This document shows, piece by piece, positions 1 to 11,300 of a stretch of DNA of 64,000 nucleotides. Source of the DNA: Cycas panzhihuaensis (Eukaryota; Cycadophyta); the NCBI GenBank assembly GCA_023213395.1, contig CM041465.1, positions 188,673,741-188,737,740 of the forward strand, read 5' to 3'. The notes beneath the pieces are model-generated. The model searched no databases and was not told the DNA's origin. It saw nothing but the letters and a program-made list of their open reading frames with translations. How positions within the stretch are numbered: position 1 is the stretch's first letter; each line of letters starts with the position of its first letter. The translations under genes were made by a program, and so were the position numbers.

Positions 1-545
1 GAGGGTACTTAGATCCTTTGATACACTAATACTAGTAGCTACCATTTTAAAATGTCTTATAGCTCCTACACATCTAAGGATCCTTTTAACTACCCTTTGT
101 TCAGTTAGGGTATCCCCAAGTGACCTCATTTGGTTAATAATTTCTTAGACCTTGGTCATAAATTTCATTATTGATTCATGGGGTATCATACATAAATTTT
201 CAAGCTTACTTCTTAGGTTTTGTAATTTAGAGGAGGCTTCTCCTTTATATACTAGTTGTAAAGTGTACCAAGCTTCTTTGGACTTAACTGATTTACTAAT
301 TCTTAGGAACACATGATCTTCTAATGTACAAAAGATAAGAGTTAAGTCTTCATTATCCTTTTTGACATTTTCCTTATAGGTAACTTTTCTGCATCAGATG
401 GATTTGGTTCTAATTCATTGTAGCCAGTTCTCACAATATCCCATATGTCATTAGCTATGAGGATGAGTCTCATCCTCCTACTCTAGTTTAGAAAATTGTT
501 TCCATCAAATTTTGGGATAATTATATTCCTAAAACTAGATGTTAT
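1..545 (-). pseudogene. Copia Gag N-terminal half (element F), decayed
   Basis: Retrotransposon Gag (UBN2/DUF4219-type) that would form the virus-like particle. Read on the minus strand it aligns with the gag of elements B and C, including the conserved segments around 'SKDLSTLK' at the left edge and the start of the protein near 545. The position of the gag ATG in B is ATA here (543-545), and the second possible start is also lost, so it cannot start normally. Stops are present, for example in the residues that read 'AWDTL' in B. It continues beyond the window. Confidence 0.75.
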
Positions 546-2651
546 TTTAAACTAAAGTTATGTTAATCAAATGTAACAAATGAGATTTCAAAAGATAAAT
601 GTAAATATAAAAAATATTTGAATTTAAATTTTGAAAAAAAGGTTAAATGTAAAAAATTTACTTTCAAATATAACCCAAGGTTTTTCCCAAAGTTTTGAAT
701 AAGTGAACTAAGACCTATTAAGACTACTAGGATCTAAGTTTAAGTTTCTCCTAGGGCAACCTTCAGTTGCTATCATATTTAGTGGTGCCTGCCCACAGAT
801 GGCAAAATAGGGACCCAATATACTAGTACATAAGTGCTAGGCTCTATATAACTCAGTACACGGGCTGCTAAGAAGGCTTTTACACCCCCTTGAGTTGTCA
901 GTCCACTTGCCCTAAACTTATGCCTAGCGATAGATCTAGAGGTGAAGGTTTGCGAACCAAGTCACTCACCCTCTCCAGGTTTAGCCTTGGTATCTAAACA
1001 CCATAAAAGGAATAGGTTCTACACCTCAGCCTGCCACCAAATACACCTAATAGCTAATGGTTATTCTCATCCAATATGAGTAGGCCGATTAGGATGTGCA
1101 GGGTGGTAACTTCAGGGGTCTTAATTGTCCCCCTTGTAAGGCTAAAAAAATAAAGTGGTTTAATTCAGGATTATCTTATTTAATGTGAATAATAAATTAA
1201 TTGGCAGTGTGGTCTTGCTTAGGAAAAAATTATTCCTTTTATATAATAAAGAAAAACTTGAAAATAAAATAATAACATCTAAGTAAAATGAAATAAATAA
1301 TAAACTCTTTGAAAGATATAAGAAAGTAAATACTTTTCAAAAGGAAAAATGTAATGCTCTTTAAACAAATGAAAGATGCCTTTGGAAATTAAATAAAATA
1401 AATGCAACTTTTATAAATGCAAGAAGTAACTGATATTTTTCAACAATGATGAATAAAAAATAAAAAACTTTTAAGAAGTGTACGCCTTTTGAATAAATAA
1501 TAAACTTATAAGATATAAAAATTTATAGAATGATAAAAAAAGATCAAATATAGTTTAGAGAGCTGCTTAATATATTTTTAGTTGAAAAATTTTAAGAAAT
1601 AATATATGTAAATATGCAATAATGATAAATTAGAGGCTATTATATACCTTAAGTTTGATGGTTTTGAAAATCTACAAAAACACTTTAAAACTTATAAATA
1701 ATAGTGTCAATTCGAAGAGGAGTGAGTCAACTTCCCAACAAAACTAACGGATCTAAATTCTGATGTAAAATAGAAAAGTTATAATAGAAATGGCAGTAAG
1801 TACTTTTATGTTAAAAAGTTTAAAAATAATGAAGTGACACTTTGGCTGATTAAAATAATGATTAAAATAAATCTTAAAAAATAAAATGAATAGATGGTGA
1901 TGAAGTTTGCTAATAATAGATGACTGTAGAGTAGATCCAGGTAGAAAATAATCTCCTGGTGATAAAATATAATCTAATAAAAAAAAGGATTTTGTGAAAA
2001 TAGTTTAAAATTACTTTAAAAATCAATGAGTGACTTTAAATTGATTGAAAATAGGTCAAATAAGCTCTGAATAGGGTAAATGACTAGTCAAAATCATACC
2101 TTAGAAAATTTTAGACTCAATGGGATAAGTTTTGTCAAAAAATGATAACCCGGTGAGGAGATATAGTAGAAAACAGCCAAGTACCTTATATTTTTCAAAA
2201 AAAAAAATTAAAAAATAAAAAGTAAAACGTTATATCCTTAACCTCCTTAGATTATTAACCTAAGGATAGACTAGGCAAGGATTGAACCCAAGACCTCAAC
2301 AAAGATAAACCCCTTCAATGCTAAGAGGGTGAACTCACTCTTCAAGTTTAAAACATAAGAAACTTTTTAAAAAATGTAAAATAAAGGGCTCTTGATATAA
2401 AATAATAGTTACATGTAAGAACTACAAGACTGGGGGCTAAGACTGAAAAAAGGGCTTAAGCTTACAACCAATCTGGATTTGAAAATTATATCAAATTTAA
2501 TTAGATTTAATATAAATAGAAACAAATATATTGATGAAAAAATAAACGCACATTTATGAGCGACTGCGCAGGATAACAAAATGTGATAACACTTATTAGA
2601 GTCAAAAACATGATTGACTAGGATCTGCAAAGGACGCACATATCAAATGAA

Positions 2652-2655
<4 letters not shown>

Positions 2656-2731
<76 letters not shown>
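2656..2731. repeat. (TC)n-(TA)n compound microsatellite
   Basis: About 21 TC units run straight into about 16 TA units. The tract marks the point where homology to the copia leader of element F ends, so it probably sits at an old junction. Confidence 0.97.
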
Positions 2732-2733
<2 letters not shown>

Positions 2734-3577
2734 AAATAATAGAAGGTAAACGGCTCCTCCTCATACGACTAAGCTTTTCGTTAGGTAAGGAACACTTCGT
2801 TATGTTGGAACAGAACTCCAGTGATGGCTATTCAGACTTAAAAACATTCATAATTGGAACCTATATCGAAGTGTGAAATTGAGCTTGAAGTTTATACTAT
2901 GGGAGATCCAAAAATGGGTACACTTTTAGGCCAAATATAATGAATGCTTTGATATAATATCCTCATCATAACAAGCATGAAGCCATTGGTTGCGGGTTTA
3001 GCTTCAAAGGCATGACATTTCATTCTTCATACATGAATCAACTACAAGCATTCAAACACTAGGATGTTTTCTAAGAATTTGTTGGTGTTATGAACATGCA
3101 AGAAGGCACGAGCTATTACTTCAAGAACAAATCAACAATGATAAAAAAAGAAAGCTGCCATTGTTCATGCAAGTGTAACTGAAGGTGAAATTCAATCCTT
3201 TCGAAAAACTGACTTGGAAAATAACAAAAGTGTTGATTCTGGATGATTAAGTGACGATGAAGATGATAAACAGGATGAAGTGGAAGCATCAAGAACTACA
3301 ATAATTAATTAGAAAATTAAATGTATGTTGACTAAAGTTCTTTTGAAGATGACTGATGATATTTTTGATGAAATTATACAAAAAGTTTTAGATAAGGATG
3401 ACCATATAACGCAAGCAAAGTAGTATGGTACAAATGACTGTGGTAGAATGACTCTCCACCACCTCTATCAATTCCAACTCCTATAATATCTACAAGGGTG
3501 CTTCTTTCAGCCAAAAAATGCAAGTGTAGGTAGTGATAACAAGAGTGCCAAATCAAGCTCAAATGGACTAGGTGGCA
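2732..3577 (+). other. Unclassified stretch upstream of the element D integrase
   Basis: No gene that I recognise. One plus-strand frame from about 3165 to 3530 is fairly open with three or four stops and includes an acidic run ('DDEDDKQDE') near 3250. It could be a remnant of the 5' part of element D, a captured gene fragment, or chance. No LTR or primer-binding site is visible. Confidence 0.35.
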
Positions 3578-3972
3578 ATGTTCATAACATGTATAGATGA
3601 CTATTCTAGGAAGGTATGGGTCTACTTCCTTAGAAATAATTTCCAAGCCTTCAATAGGTTTAAAGAATTGAAGGATAAGTAAAAAATAAAAATGGTATGT
3701 ACATCAAGATTCTAAGATCTTATAATGGAGGGGAGTATATATCAAACCAATTCACTATTTTTTGCAAATAATATGGCATCAAATGCTAATTTTTAGCTCC
3801 TAATACACCTCAACAAAATGGTGTAGCAAAAAGGATGAAGCAAACATTGGTTAATAAAGAAAAAGCCATGTTTAGTACTATAAATATTACAACTAAGTTT
3901 TGGACTAAAGCCATATCAACTGCTACTTATCTAACTAATAAAAGTATCATAGTATCAATCAGACATATCACC
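3578..3972 (+). pseudogene. Copia integrase core, first part (element D)
   Basis: Integrase would insert the element cDNA into the genome. The frame beginning 'MFITCIDDYSRKVWVYF' near 3578 is the first catalytic-Asp region of a copia integrase (rve fold). The second region reads 'YNGGEY' near 3728, where the catalytic Asp of the usual DNGGEY has become Tyr. The third reads 'NGVAKR' near 3820, where the catalytic Glu has become Lys. There are several stops and shifts. The gene breaks off at the element G insertion and continues at 13875. Confidence 0.85.
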
Positions 3973-4307
3973 TGTTAGGCTTAATGTTCATCACCCCACT
4001 CCCACCTTAGACACATGTGAGAACACACATGTTAATAGTAAGTTAGATGAGTTTAATTTTATATTGAGTTATGTATTATTTTATTATTGTTTGAATTTTG
4101 GAGGCTGAGGAGATTTCCCTCCTCCCTCCCAACTATGTATTTTTAAGAATACATAACCCTAGTGTCTTTTGATACCACCTCCTAAAGGAAACTTGATGTA
4201 CTCTCATTATATAATGGCTTGAATAAGATATACTTTGGTTCATGATTCTCAATATGGATTGTCTATTGCATACTTGCTCTACTCTACACTCCATTTATTT
4301 TCTAACA
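3973..4307 (+). repeat. 5' LTR of element G
   Basis: 335 bp, TG...CA ends. It pairs with 13540-13874. It shares a GGAG-rich block near 4100-4125 and an 'accctagtgtcttttgatacc' type block near 4157-4180 with the LTRs of A and H, which suggests one LTR lineage. Confidence 0.93.
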
Positions 4308-4325
4308 TTGGGTATCAAAGCATAG
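4308..4325 (+). promoter_or_regulatory. Primer-binding site of element G (tRNA-iMet type)
   Basis: TTGGGTATCAAAGCATAG lies immediately after the LTR and differs by two bases from the usual plant copia site TTTGGTATCAGAGCATAG, which pairs with the 3' end of initiator tRNA-Met. Confidence 0.85.
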
Positions 4326-5674
4326 ATCCTAACTCACATTTAATATTAGAGTGAGTATTCATTAGATACGGGAGTCTTACAACACTTATTATGACTATTT
4401 TTGGTATGATATTGATATTATTTATTGAAGGTATTTAAACTATAGAAAAAATTATTTATATTTATTAATATTTTATTTTATTATATTTGTTTCAATTTTA
4501 TTATTTTTTGAACCATTCATAGCTAGCATAGAACCAATAATTATGGATCCTATGCTACTTAGAACTATTGTACATAACTACTCATTCTATTTACAACTAA
4601 ATTCTCTAGCTATTGGAAGAAACCTCACTCAATTTTGTTGCTTGTGCTAAGAGAAATCTCACTCAGAGTCACAATATGTTCATTTTTTACCTTTTTTACT
4701 CTACAGCTTTATTCTAAATCTACAAGTGATCATTCGACATAAAACTTCACCAACATCTGGCTATCAAGCATATCTAGTTATGCTTAAAATCTTGTGAGAA
4801 ACTGTACACCCTAGGAAGAGTTTGAGTAAAGTGAACCTCCTCACCCAAGTTTTTCACTATTTTTCCTTTATTTTTTTACTTGTATTAAGCATTTTTAAAA
4901 TTTTTTTGGTCCATTGAGCCCATATAACTGGGCACACCTCATTTGTATGCAAGACTGAAGAATTTAGATCACTATTTAGTGATCATCCTACTTGAAATAA
5001 CCTTTGATTCTCTGAGTTTTCAACACCATTTGACTTTCTACGTCACTCATTTTTACACTTTTTTTCTCTATGTTTTTGGTGATCATTATGATCAATCTAA
5101 GGCCTATGATGTTCGTTCCCTTATCTATGGTATGATTTTGATCAGCCTCAATCAATTTTATGAGATCTATCAATCTAATCTTCATCTTAGTGTTCTATAA
5201 AGTCACACAGCTACCCATGATGTCTTTTATATATTGATTAAATAAAATTTATTCGGTTGATACTATAACCTTGATTAAGGTTTAACAAATTTAATCTTTG
5301 TTAATAAAATTTAAAATTTAGATGGTTTAAAGGATTTTATCCCCCTTCGTTTGGCCCCCGGTCTCATCCTTTGTTTATGTGACCTCATTTTTTAGCCTTA
5401 TTAAGAGGTATTTTTTCACTTTTTAAGTTATTTTTTGGACTTTGACTTATTTCAAGAGTTGGCGAGTATATCCTAAGTTGCTTGAGGTATATAGCCTTTG
5501 TAGAGACCTAGTTATGGTTTAAATTGCTTCATGTGACCATGCTCCCCATTTCTCAAAAGGGGCTTATATACTTTATTAAGATTTTCATTATATTTTAATT
5601 TAAAGAGAACTTGTTACATTTATTATTATAACTTACCTTGGAGCATCAGTTTTTATTGAAACTAGTCTCATTAA
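4326..5674 (+). other. Leader of element G, first part
   Basis: A+T-rich untranslated leader between the primer site and the point where element A inserted. Short open frames here, such as 4943-5200, show no similarity to known proteins and lack coding character. The sequence resumes at 11744, after element A. Confidence 0.6.
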
Positions 5675-6112
5675 TGTAGGAAAAATATTTTGGAGGAGAA
5701 CAGGGCAGAACATATAACTAATAATCAAAACTCAATACAAATCATAAATCATCAATAGATCAATGTAGCATGATAGCATAAACACATGAAAGCATTATAT
5801 TCAAGCCATTGTGAGAAGTGAGCATTACAAATTTCTCAAATAAGGGCAGTGTCTAAAGACACCAGGGTTACACACCCCTCAATATTTATAATTTGGGGTA
5901 GGAGGGAAACTCCTCAACCCCTGAATTCAAAATAATAATAAAATAATGTTAACTTAACTCAAATAAAACTAACTCAACTTAACATAAATCAAAGTTAAAC
6001 TTATCTTAATTTACCTTGATATATTGATCATTACATATCTAAATTGAAGTTGATAGGGTGTACAATCCTGGTTGGAAAGGTGGGAGTGGAGTGATGACAA
6101 TTAACTCCAACA
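5675..6112 (-). repeat. 3' LTR of element A
   Basis: 438 bp; on the plus strand it begins TGTAGGAAAA and ends CCAACA. A TATA-like box reads ATTATAAATATT on the minus strand (5881-5892). Confidence 0.95.
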
Positions 6113-6125
6113 TTCTCCCCCTTAA
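6113..6125 (-). promoter_or_regulatory. Polypurine tract of element A
   Basis: On the minus strand TTAAGGGGGAGAA abuts the 3' LTR. This is the RNase H-resistant primer for plus-strand synthesis, and its position fixes the element's orientation. Confidence 0.9.
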
Positions 6126-6885
6126 TGTCATCATGAATACTTGTATATTTTCTTTGAACTTATGGAAATGGTACTTGAAAAAAAACTTTAAAATTTTGAT
6201 CTTCATTAACATACTTTAACCTTCTTACAAAATATATCTCTTTACCAAGGTATGATGTAAAGAAACTGTAAGTAGATGATGCTTGATTCAAGTATGTATG
6301 TATAGATGCAGTTTTGACTTTGTCAACTGGAACATTAAGAAAAACTTGAATTTGAACTTTATCTTTCGTAATCTGTATGTTGTCAACAACGGTTATATCA
6401 TAAGATTCCTTTTTTGTCATATCAAATTCATTCTCCATCATGTCATAGGATTCATTTTTATTCTCCCCCTCAAATAGATGATCAAATCCTTTTGTAGCAA
6501 GTTGGTCCTGCATTTGATCTGAATTTTCATTGGTTTTTCCATCATGATCCACCTGTTCTGTCACTTATCTCATATGCTTAACAAAACTATCATCAAATAC
6601 ATATAGGGTATCTCCCCTATAAGTAGAAATCAATACATTTCAAACTGATTTAGAAGTTGTTAATTCAGAAACCTTTGAAAAAACATCATCACTTATAGTA
6701 CAAAATAATAATCCTAGGACTTTATTATCCTTTCTAAAATTTTCTTTAATACTTATATCACATTCATGTTACAAATATTTCATAAGATCATGTTCAATAA
6801 AATAGTCTTGCATAGTGTTATACCATAGTGAAAAGTTATGGCCATTAAAAATGGGAAATTGTGCTTGATCAAGGTTGAATGCCAT
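6126..6885 (-). pseudogene. Gag-like ORF of element A with A/G/H-type C-terminal signature
   Basis: A single minus-strand frame starts at 6885 ('MAFNLDQAQFPIFNGHNF') and runs to a stop at 6160, with in-frame stops where other copies have sense codons (one is a Trp in G). The first 110 residues are a copia Gag N-terminal domain. The middle is acidic. The end reads 'EIYFVRRLK' and 'NFKVFF', and after a frameshift near 6150 'KYHFHKFKE', the signature also seen in G and H. There is no protease, integrase or RT downstream: the polypurine tract follows at once. The function of the C-terminal part is unknown. Confidence 0.8.
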
Positions 6886-8475
6886 TTTACATAAACTTTT
6901 AGTACATAAAAGAAGTGTGCTTTTATCAAATCAAAAGAGTCAATAAATGAGTAATGTTTGATATGATGTCAAATATACTTTTCAAAAGAAATGTAATACC
7001 TTTTGAAAATAAATGAACTAAATGCAATAAAAAAATAATTAATATAGAAGTAACTTTGAAAACATATACCAATATCCTTTTAACGATACAAATCTGAAAT
7101 AAGACCTTAACTTTTGGATTTTCTTCAAATGAATAAATGTAAATTCATAATACAATAAATCCTTAGCCTTGATAATAATATATAATGCTAAAAAAACTGA
7201 AATATATATATTTTTTACTTTGAAAGATAAGGAGTATGAAGAAACTTTTTAAAAGAAGGGTTAGAGGACAACCTTAAGTTTGATAGCTTCAAAAATATAC
7301 TAAATGATATAAGAATGATGTAAAACTTTACAAGTATGAATATAAACAAAATATGAATCCAACGGAACTAACCGTTTTGAAAACGGGCTTCTATAAGTTA
7401 AGTTTTAATAAATCAAAGGAGTAGGCCTTGTTTTGAAGCCTAACAGGAGTTGATGCTCAAAATTGTATAAAAATGTTAATAAAACTTTATAAAATACTAG
7501 GAAATGATTAAATATTATTTATAAGATTGCTCAATATACTTTCATCTAAATTTTTTTAAGAAATATATATATAAATGTATAAAAAATGGCAGGTTTAAAG
7601 TAATAAAGTATCTCTATTTTGAGTTATTTGAAAATCAGTAAAAATACATTAAAATGTATAAAAAACTATATCAGATCGAAGAGAATTGAGTCAACTTCCC
7701 AACAAAACTCATGAAACTAAATTTGGATATCAAGCAAAAAAATTATTGCAGAAATAGTAACAAGTATCTTTATGGTAAAATGTTAAGAAAAATGCTAAAA
7801 GACACTAAAATGTTAATTTCAATGATTAAAATAATGGTCAAAATAAATTCTAAAAAATAAAATAAAATATAGGTAATGAATTTTGTTGAATGTAGATCAA
7901 TGTAGAATAAATTCGAATAGAAAATAATTTCTCAATAATAAAATACAGTCAGTTCAAAAAGTGATTTTATAAAAAGTTTAAAAAATGCTGAAAAAATGGT
8001 TGATTGACTTTAAATCGACTGAAATGGAGTCAAATCAACACCAAATTGGTCATATGACCAGTCAAAATTTATCTACAAAATATTTTTGATCCAATGAAAC
8101 TAGTTTCATAAAAAACTAATGTCTCGGTGAGGAGTTATGGCAAAAAAAGTCCAATAACCCTATGTAAAGTTTAAAAATAAAAAAAGAAAAGAAAAGAAAA
8201 AAAAGGTTTATAAAAGCGTTGGCCCCTTTAGTAATCCCTAGCAATCATGTGATGACTAAATGGGACTGGGGGCTAAGATTTAAGAGGGGCTAGGGTTGTT
8301 TTTAAACTGGATTTTAAAAAATATTCAATTTAATTTAATTTTTTTAACCCTTATAAAAAATAAAAATAAGAAATAAAATTTTGAATATGAAAATTTTGAA
8401 AGGGCGCCACGCTGCCATGAATGCGGATGCTATTGTATGTAGGCTACCGCTGTTGTAGAGATGGACGTATGATAA
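6886..8475 (-). other. Leader of element A, gag-proximal part
   Basis: A+T-rich untranslated region. Positions 7680-8300 match in reverse complement the leaders of C (17400-18000) and B (21130-21640), which belong to a copia family with a different LTR. The stretch includes the perfect palindrome TGGTCATATGACCA at 8047-8060. No genes. Confidence 0.75.
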
Positions 8476-9065
8476 TCACCTGGTAATCTCCTTCCTACAT
8501 TTGATAATGTTGCTACAGCAATTACAGCTGCTAGCATGGATTTGAGAACTACACCCAGTAACTTATATGTAGGAACATCGGGAGGCAATGTAGATTTATA
8601 GAACTTGTATAGATTAAGTGGACAAATGGGAGCTGGACTTCATATGCCAATCATGGACCCGTTATACATTCAATATTTGCAGAGAACAGCTGAATATGCT
8701 GCACGGATCGCTAGAAACTTGAGTGATCCTTTCGCGCCAAGGAATTATATGGGTGGCTCTTATGTAGACTTGCTTGATTTTCATAAAGCCTACTTGGGTG
8801 CATTGTTTGCTCAGCAGAAGTCACAGTATGGGATGATTTTTTGGGGGGAAAGGTGGCAATACAAATCCAGCATATTATGGCAACCCTTCATTTGGCTTTG
8901 TCATGCCATATGCGGGTAGTTCAGTTGTAAGTCCTGTGCTACCTGGCTCTCCCAAAGCACCTACAACCCCGTCTATTAGACGTAATGAGCGAAGTCCTTC
9001 TATCCTTTCTAGTTCAAGGAGTTCATCTACAGGAATTATTAGTTCTTGGCATTCTGAAAATGGGG
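8476..9065 (+). pseudogene. Pumilio (APUM-type) RNA-binding protein fragment, captured
   Basis: The translation contains 'MDPLYIQYLQRTAEYAARI', 'RNYMGGSYVDLLDFHKAYL' and 'QQKSQYGM'. It then continues in another frame with '[19 protein letters not shown]' and 'SSWHSENGG'. This is the conserved NABP region that lies upstream of the Pumilio RNA-binding repeats in plant APUM1-6-type proteins; the repeats themselves are absent. There is an in-frame stop before 'NLYRLSG' (near 8600) and a frameshift between about 8835 and 8900. No intron is visible, so the source was probably an mRNA or a single exon. It is antisense to element A and ends directly against a ubiquitin fragment. Confidence 0.88.
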
Positions 9066-9244
9066 GAGAATTCAGATACGAGTGACAATGTGAAAGCGAA
9101 GATCCAGGATAAGGAGGGTATTCTTCCCGATCAACATAGGCTTATCTTTGCTAGAAAGTAGCTGGGAGGTGGACAAATCCTGACTGATTATAACATTCAA
9201 AAATGAAATCCATCCTTCACCTTCTTTTTTAGAAGCGTGGTGGT
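9066..9244 (+). pseudogene. Ubiquitin fragment (about residues 18-76), captured
   Basis: The frame starting at 9066 reads '[18 protein letters not shown]', then '[12 protein letters not shown]', a stop where ubiquitin has Gln, and 'LGGGQILTDYNIQK'. The last dozen residues are recognisable in a shifted frame. Ubiquitin is the 76-residue protein tag for protein turnover; this copy lacks residues 1-17 and is broken by stops and a shift. It begins within a few bases of the Pumilio fragment on the same strand, so the two were fused head to tail. Confidence 0.9.
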
Positions 9245-9606
9245 TCTCCTTTTTTTTTAATTTTTGATTTGAGTTTTCAAAGGTTGTTTGTTAGGTGCAC
9301 TGTGTTCTGCCTCATATGGATTTGTTTCTGAATGTGGTGTAGTTGAGGATAGAGAGCGAAGATGGTGCCTGATATAGATAATGCCCTCTAAGCTACCGAT
9401 CAAAGGCAAAAAATAGAACAATACAAGCTTACACTTACATCTATATTTTCCAACAACAATGTTAGAAAGCAAAGGAATTAGTCGAGCACTTAGTGTTGCT
9501 CTTAAAAAAAGATTTGTGTGACAATTTTTTTGATTATTTAGAAATAATTGGAAAGAAAGTTGTTTGCCCTTTTTTGAAGAAGAGCATGTAAAAGATCTAT
9601 CAAGAT
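9245..9606 (+). other. Spacer within captured region, unidentified
   Basis: No gene that I can name. A short frame near 9460-9520 ('KGISRALSVALKKRF', with one stop) looks protein-like but is too short to assign. It may be further captured sequence. Confidence 0.3.
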
Positions 9607-9738
9607 ATGAGAAAGCCTAAAGCAATGTACATTAAATCTGATGCTTCTAATCCAGGAGACCTTACATCTATTTTTGCGAAGCTTGTGAACACATTTGGAA
9701 AGTTAGAAATATGTATTAATAATGCTGGTGTAAGTAAT
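9607..9738 (+). pseudogene. Short-chain dehydrogenase/reductase fragment, captured
   Basis: The 44-residue frame contains 'YIKSDASNPGDLTSIFAKL' and 'FGKLEICINNAGVSN'. These are the D-x-x(2)-P-G-D-L segment and the NNAG motif of classical NAD(P)-dependent SDR enzymes (15-hydroxyprostaglandin-dehydrogenase-like). The N-terminal Rossmann glycine motif and the catalytic YxxxK are both absent, so only a small central piece was captured. The frame runs on without a stop into a PPR-like segment. Confidence 0.75.
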
Positions 9739-9786
9739 GTGATCCTGTGGACTACAATGATTGCAGGATATGCCCAAGATGGGTAT
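9739..9786 (+). pseudogene. Pentatricopeptide-repeat (PPR) fragment, captured
   Basis: 'VILWTTMIAGYAQDGY' follows the SDR fragment in the same frame. It is the signature of a plant PLS-type PPR repeat (consensus close to VVSWTTMIAGYAQNG). Only about half of one repeat is present. The change of protein family inside one open frame shows a junction at about 9738. Confidence 0.65.
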
Positions 9787-11281
9787 TTGTTGCTAAGCAG
9801 ATTTACAAGGATAAATATAGTTCTTGACAAAAAATAGTTACTCTACTTTAATACATGACTTTTTATGATTGTAAAATGGCTTCAAAGCTACTTCTAGAAA
9901 TGCAAGATAGTGGCCTTTTTTAGGCTAAGATTTATTCTTTGTTTCTATTTTGTGTTCAATCAATTGTTGGTAAAGAACAATGCAAAGATTTTGTATATAC
10001 AAATGATTCAAAGAATTTCCTTCTATATAAATAACAAGGGATTGCTTGATTATTTTAAAGTCAAGATTTCAGTTTGTATATTCTTAAGCCATATTCAAAA
10101 GATTTCTATAACAATCTCGATGAAAGATTGGTAAATCAATAGAGCCAAGTGAAACCAGAAGATTTTTAATTATTTTGACAGAGGTATAATAAATAAATGA
10201 AATGTATACACTTGTATCTGAGATCTTTTCGAATATATTGCAATAAATATTGTAAAAGAAATGTGTTTAAAACTGAAAAAGCAACTAAAGAACTTAGTAA
10301 ATGTGGTTGTAACTGACTTGTAGAAGTGAGATCTGTTGTTTAAACTTTTCGAGAAGGCTGAATACTCCTCAAAAATTGTAGATCTAGTAATGTAGTTGAT
10401 TTATTGACGAAAAAATAGGCTTCAAAAGCTTCTAGTAGACAAATCTTCTTCCTCACAAGTCGAATATAGGCAAATCTACTGTAATAAATGGTTTGGTGGA
10501 TAAGATATGCACCCAAAAGCTGTAGATCTATATAAAACTTAAAAATATGGTAAAAATATATATATAATAAAAAATATAGATCTGAAATGAAATATAACAG
10601 ATATGAACTAAATGTAGCAGAAAATGCTGAAAAACTTGATAAAATAAGCAAATCTTAAGCTAAATAATGCAGATCTAACATGAGTATAGCAGATCTATAG
10701 CCAAATATTGTAGATCTACACAAATATACTAGAAAAAATGGTCAAATAACTGTTGAAACAAGTAGATCTGAAATGAAATATAGTAGATATGAAGTAAAAA
10801 TTATAGATCTTTGAAGAAAACTTAATAACTTTTGTATGCAGTTGATCTCCTTTACAGATCTGCGAAAAATATCAAATAAAATAGACTAATAAACTTAAAA
10901 ACTTTCAAATATGTGATAAAAACTGTAAATTTAAAACAATAACTCAAATATGAGAAAAAACTTAAATATATATAACTTGTTACTAAAATAATGATGAAAT
11001 ATAAGATAAAATGTATAGAACTGAAGAAATATGGCTCAAATATGTGAAAAAACTTGAGCAAATATGGCTTACTGTTGAAATCCTATGTAGATCTGTACAA
11101 ATCTGAAAATAAACCTAAAAAATATTTGTTATATCACCAATATAACTCAATAATGATCAAAACTTGATAAAACACTTGTAGAAAAATGAATGTAACCAAA
11201 TATTTGTTGCTATGAGCAAATCTACTTCAAATGCGAGTAAATCTCCTTTTTTCTTCACAAAAAACTTCACAGATCAACAAT
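9787..11281 (-). other. Leader of element A, PBS-proximal part
   Basis: A+T-rich and non-coding as far as I can see. It contains the AGATCT-rich block at 10320-11100. Open frames such as 10340-10651 (minus) are low-complexity and have no recognisable homology. Confidence 0.6.
10320..11100. repeat. AGATCT-rich degenerate repeat block
   Basis: About a dozen copies of AGATCT occur in 0.8 kb, many in phrases like 'gtagatctgaaatgaaata' and 'gcagatctaa'. Spacing is irregular. They look like a degenerate tandem array in the leader next to the primer-binding site. Confidence 0.65.
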
Positions 11282-11300
11282 CGCCCGCTCTGATACCAAA
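11282..11300 (-). promoter_or_regulatory. Primer-binding site of element A (tRNA-iMet)
   Basis: On the minus strand TTTGGTATCAGAGCGGGCG starts directly after the LTR. It contains the perfect 12-base core TGGTATCAGAGC complementary to initiator tRNA-Met. Confidence 0.93.

Larger units (their letters stand above)
1..2731 (-). mobile_element. Element F: Ty1/copia fragment, same family as B and C, cut by the window edge
   Basis: On the minus strand this fragment reads leader then gag. Positions 780-1080 match the block just upstream of gag in elements B (near 22860-23120) and C (near 27860-28130). Positions 2140-2340 match the B leader near 20990-21200 in reverse complement. No LTR is visible: the 5' side stops at the TC/TA microsatellite at about 2656-2731 and the 3' side leaves the window. 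The right boundary is approximate. It is older or more damaged than B and C. Confidence 0.8.

Noticed and set aside
8903-9085. A small independent gene
   Set aside because: It is the second reading frame of the Pumilio fragment followed by out-of-frame ubiquitin sequence.
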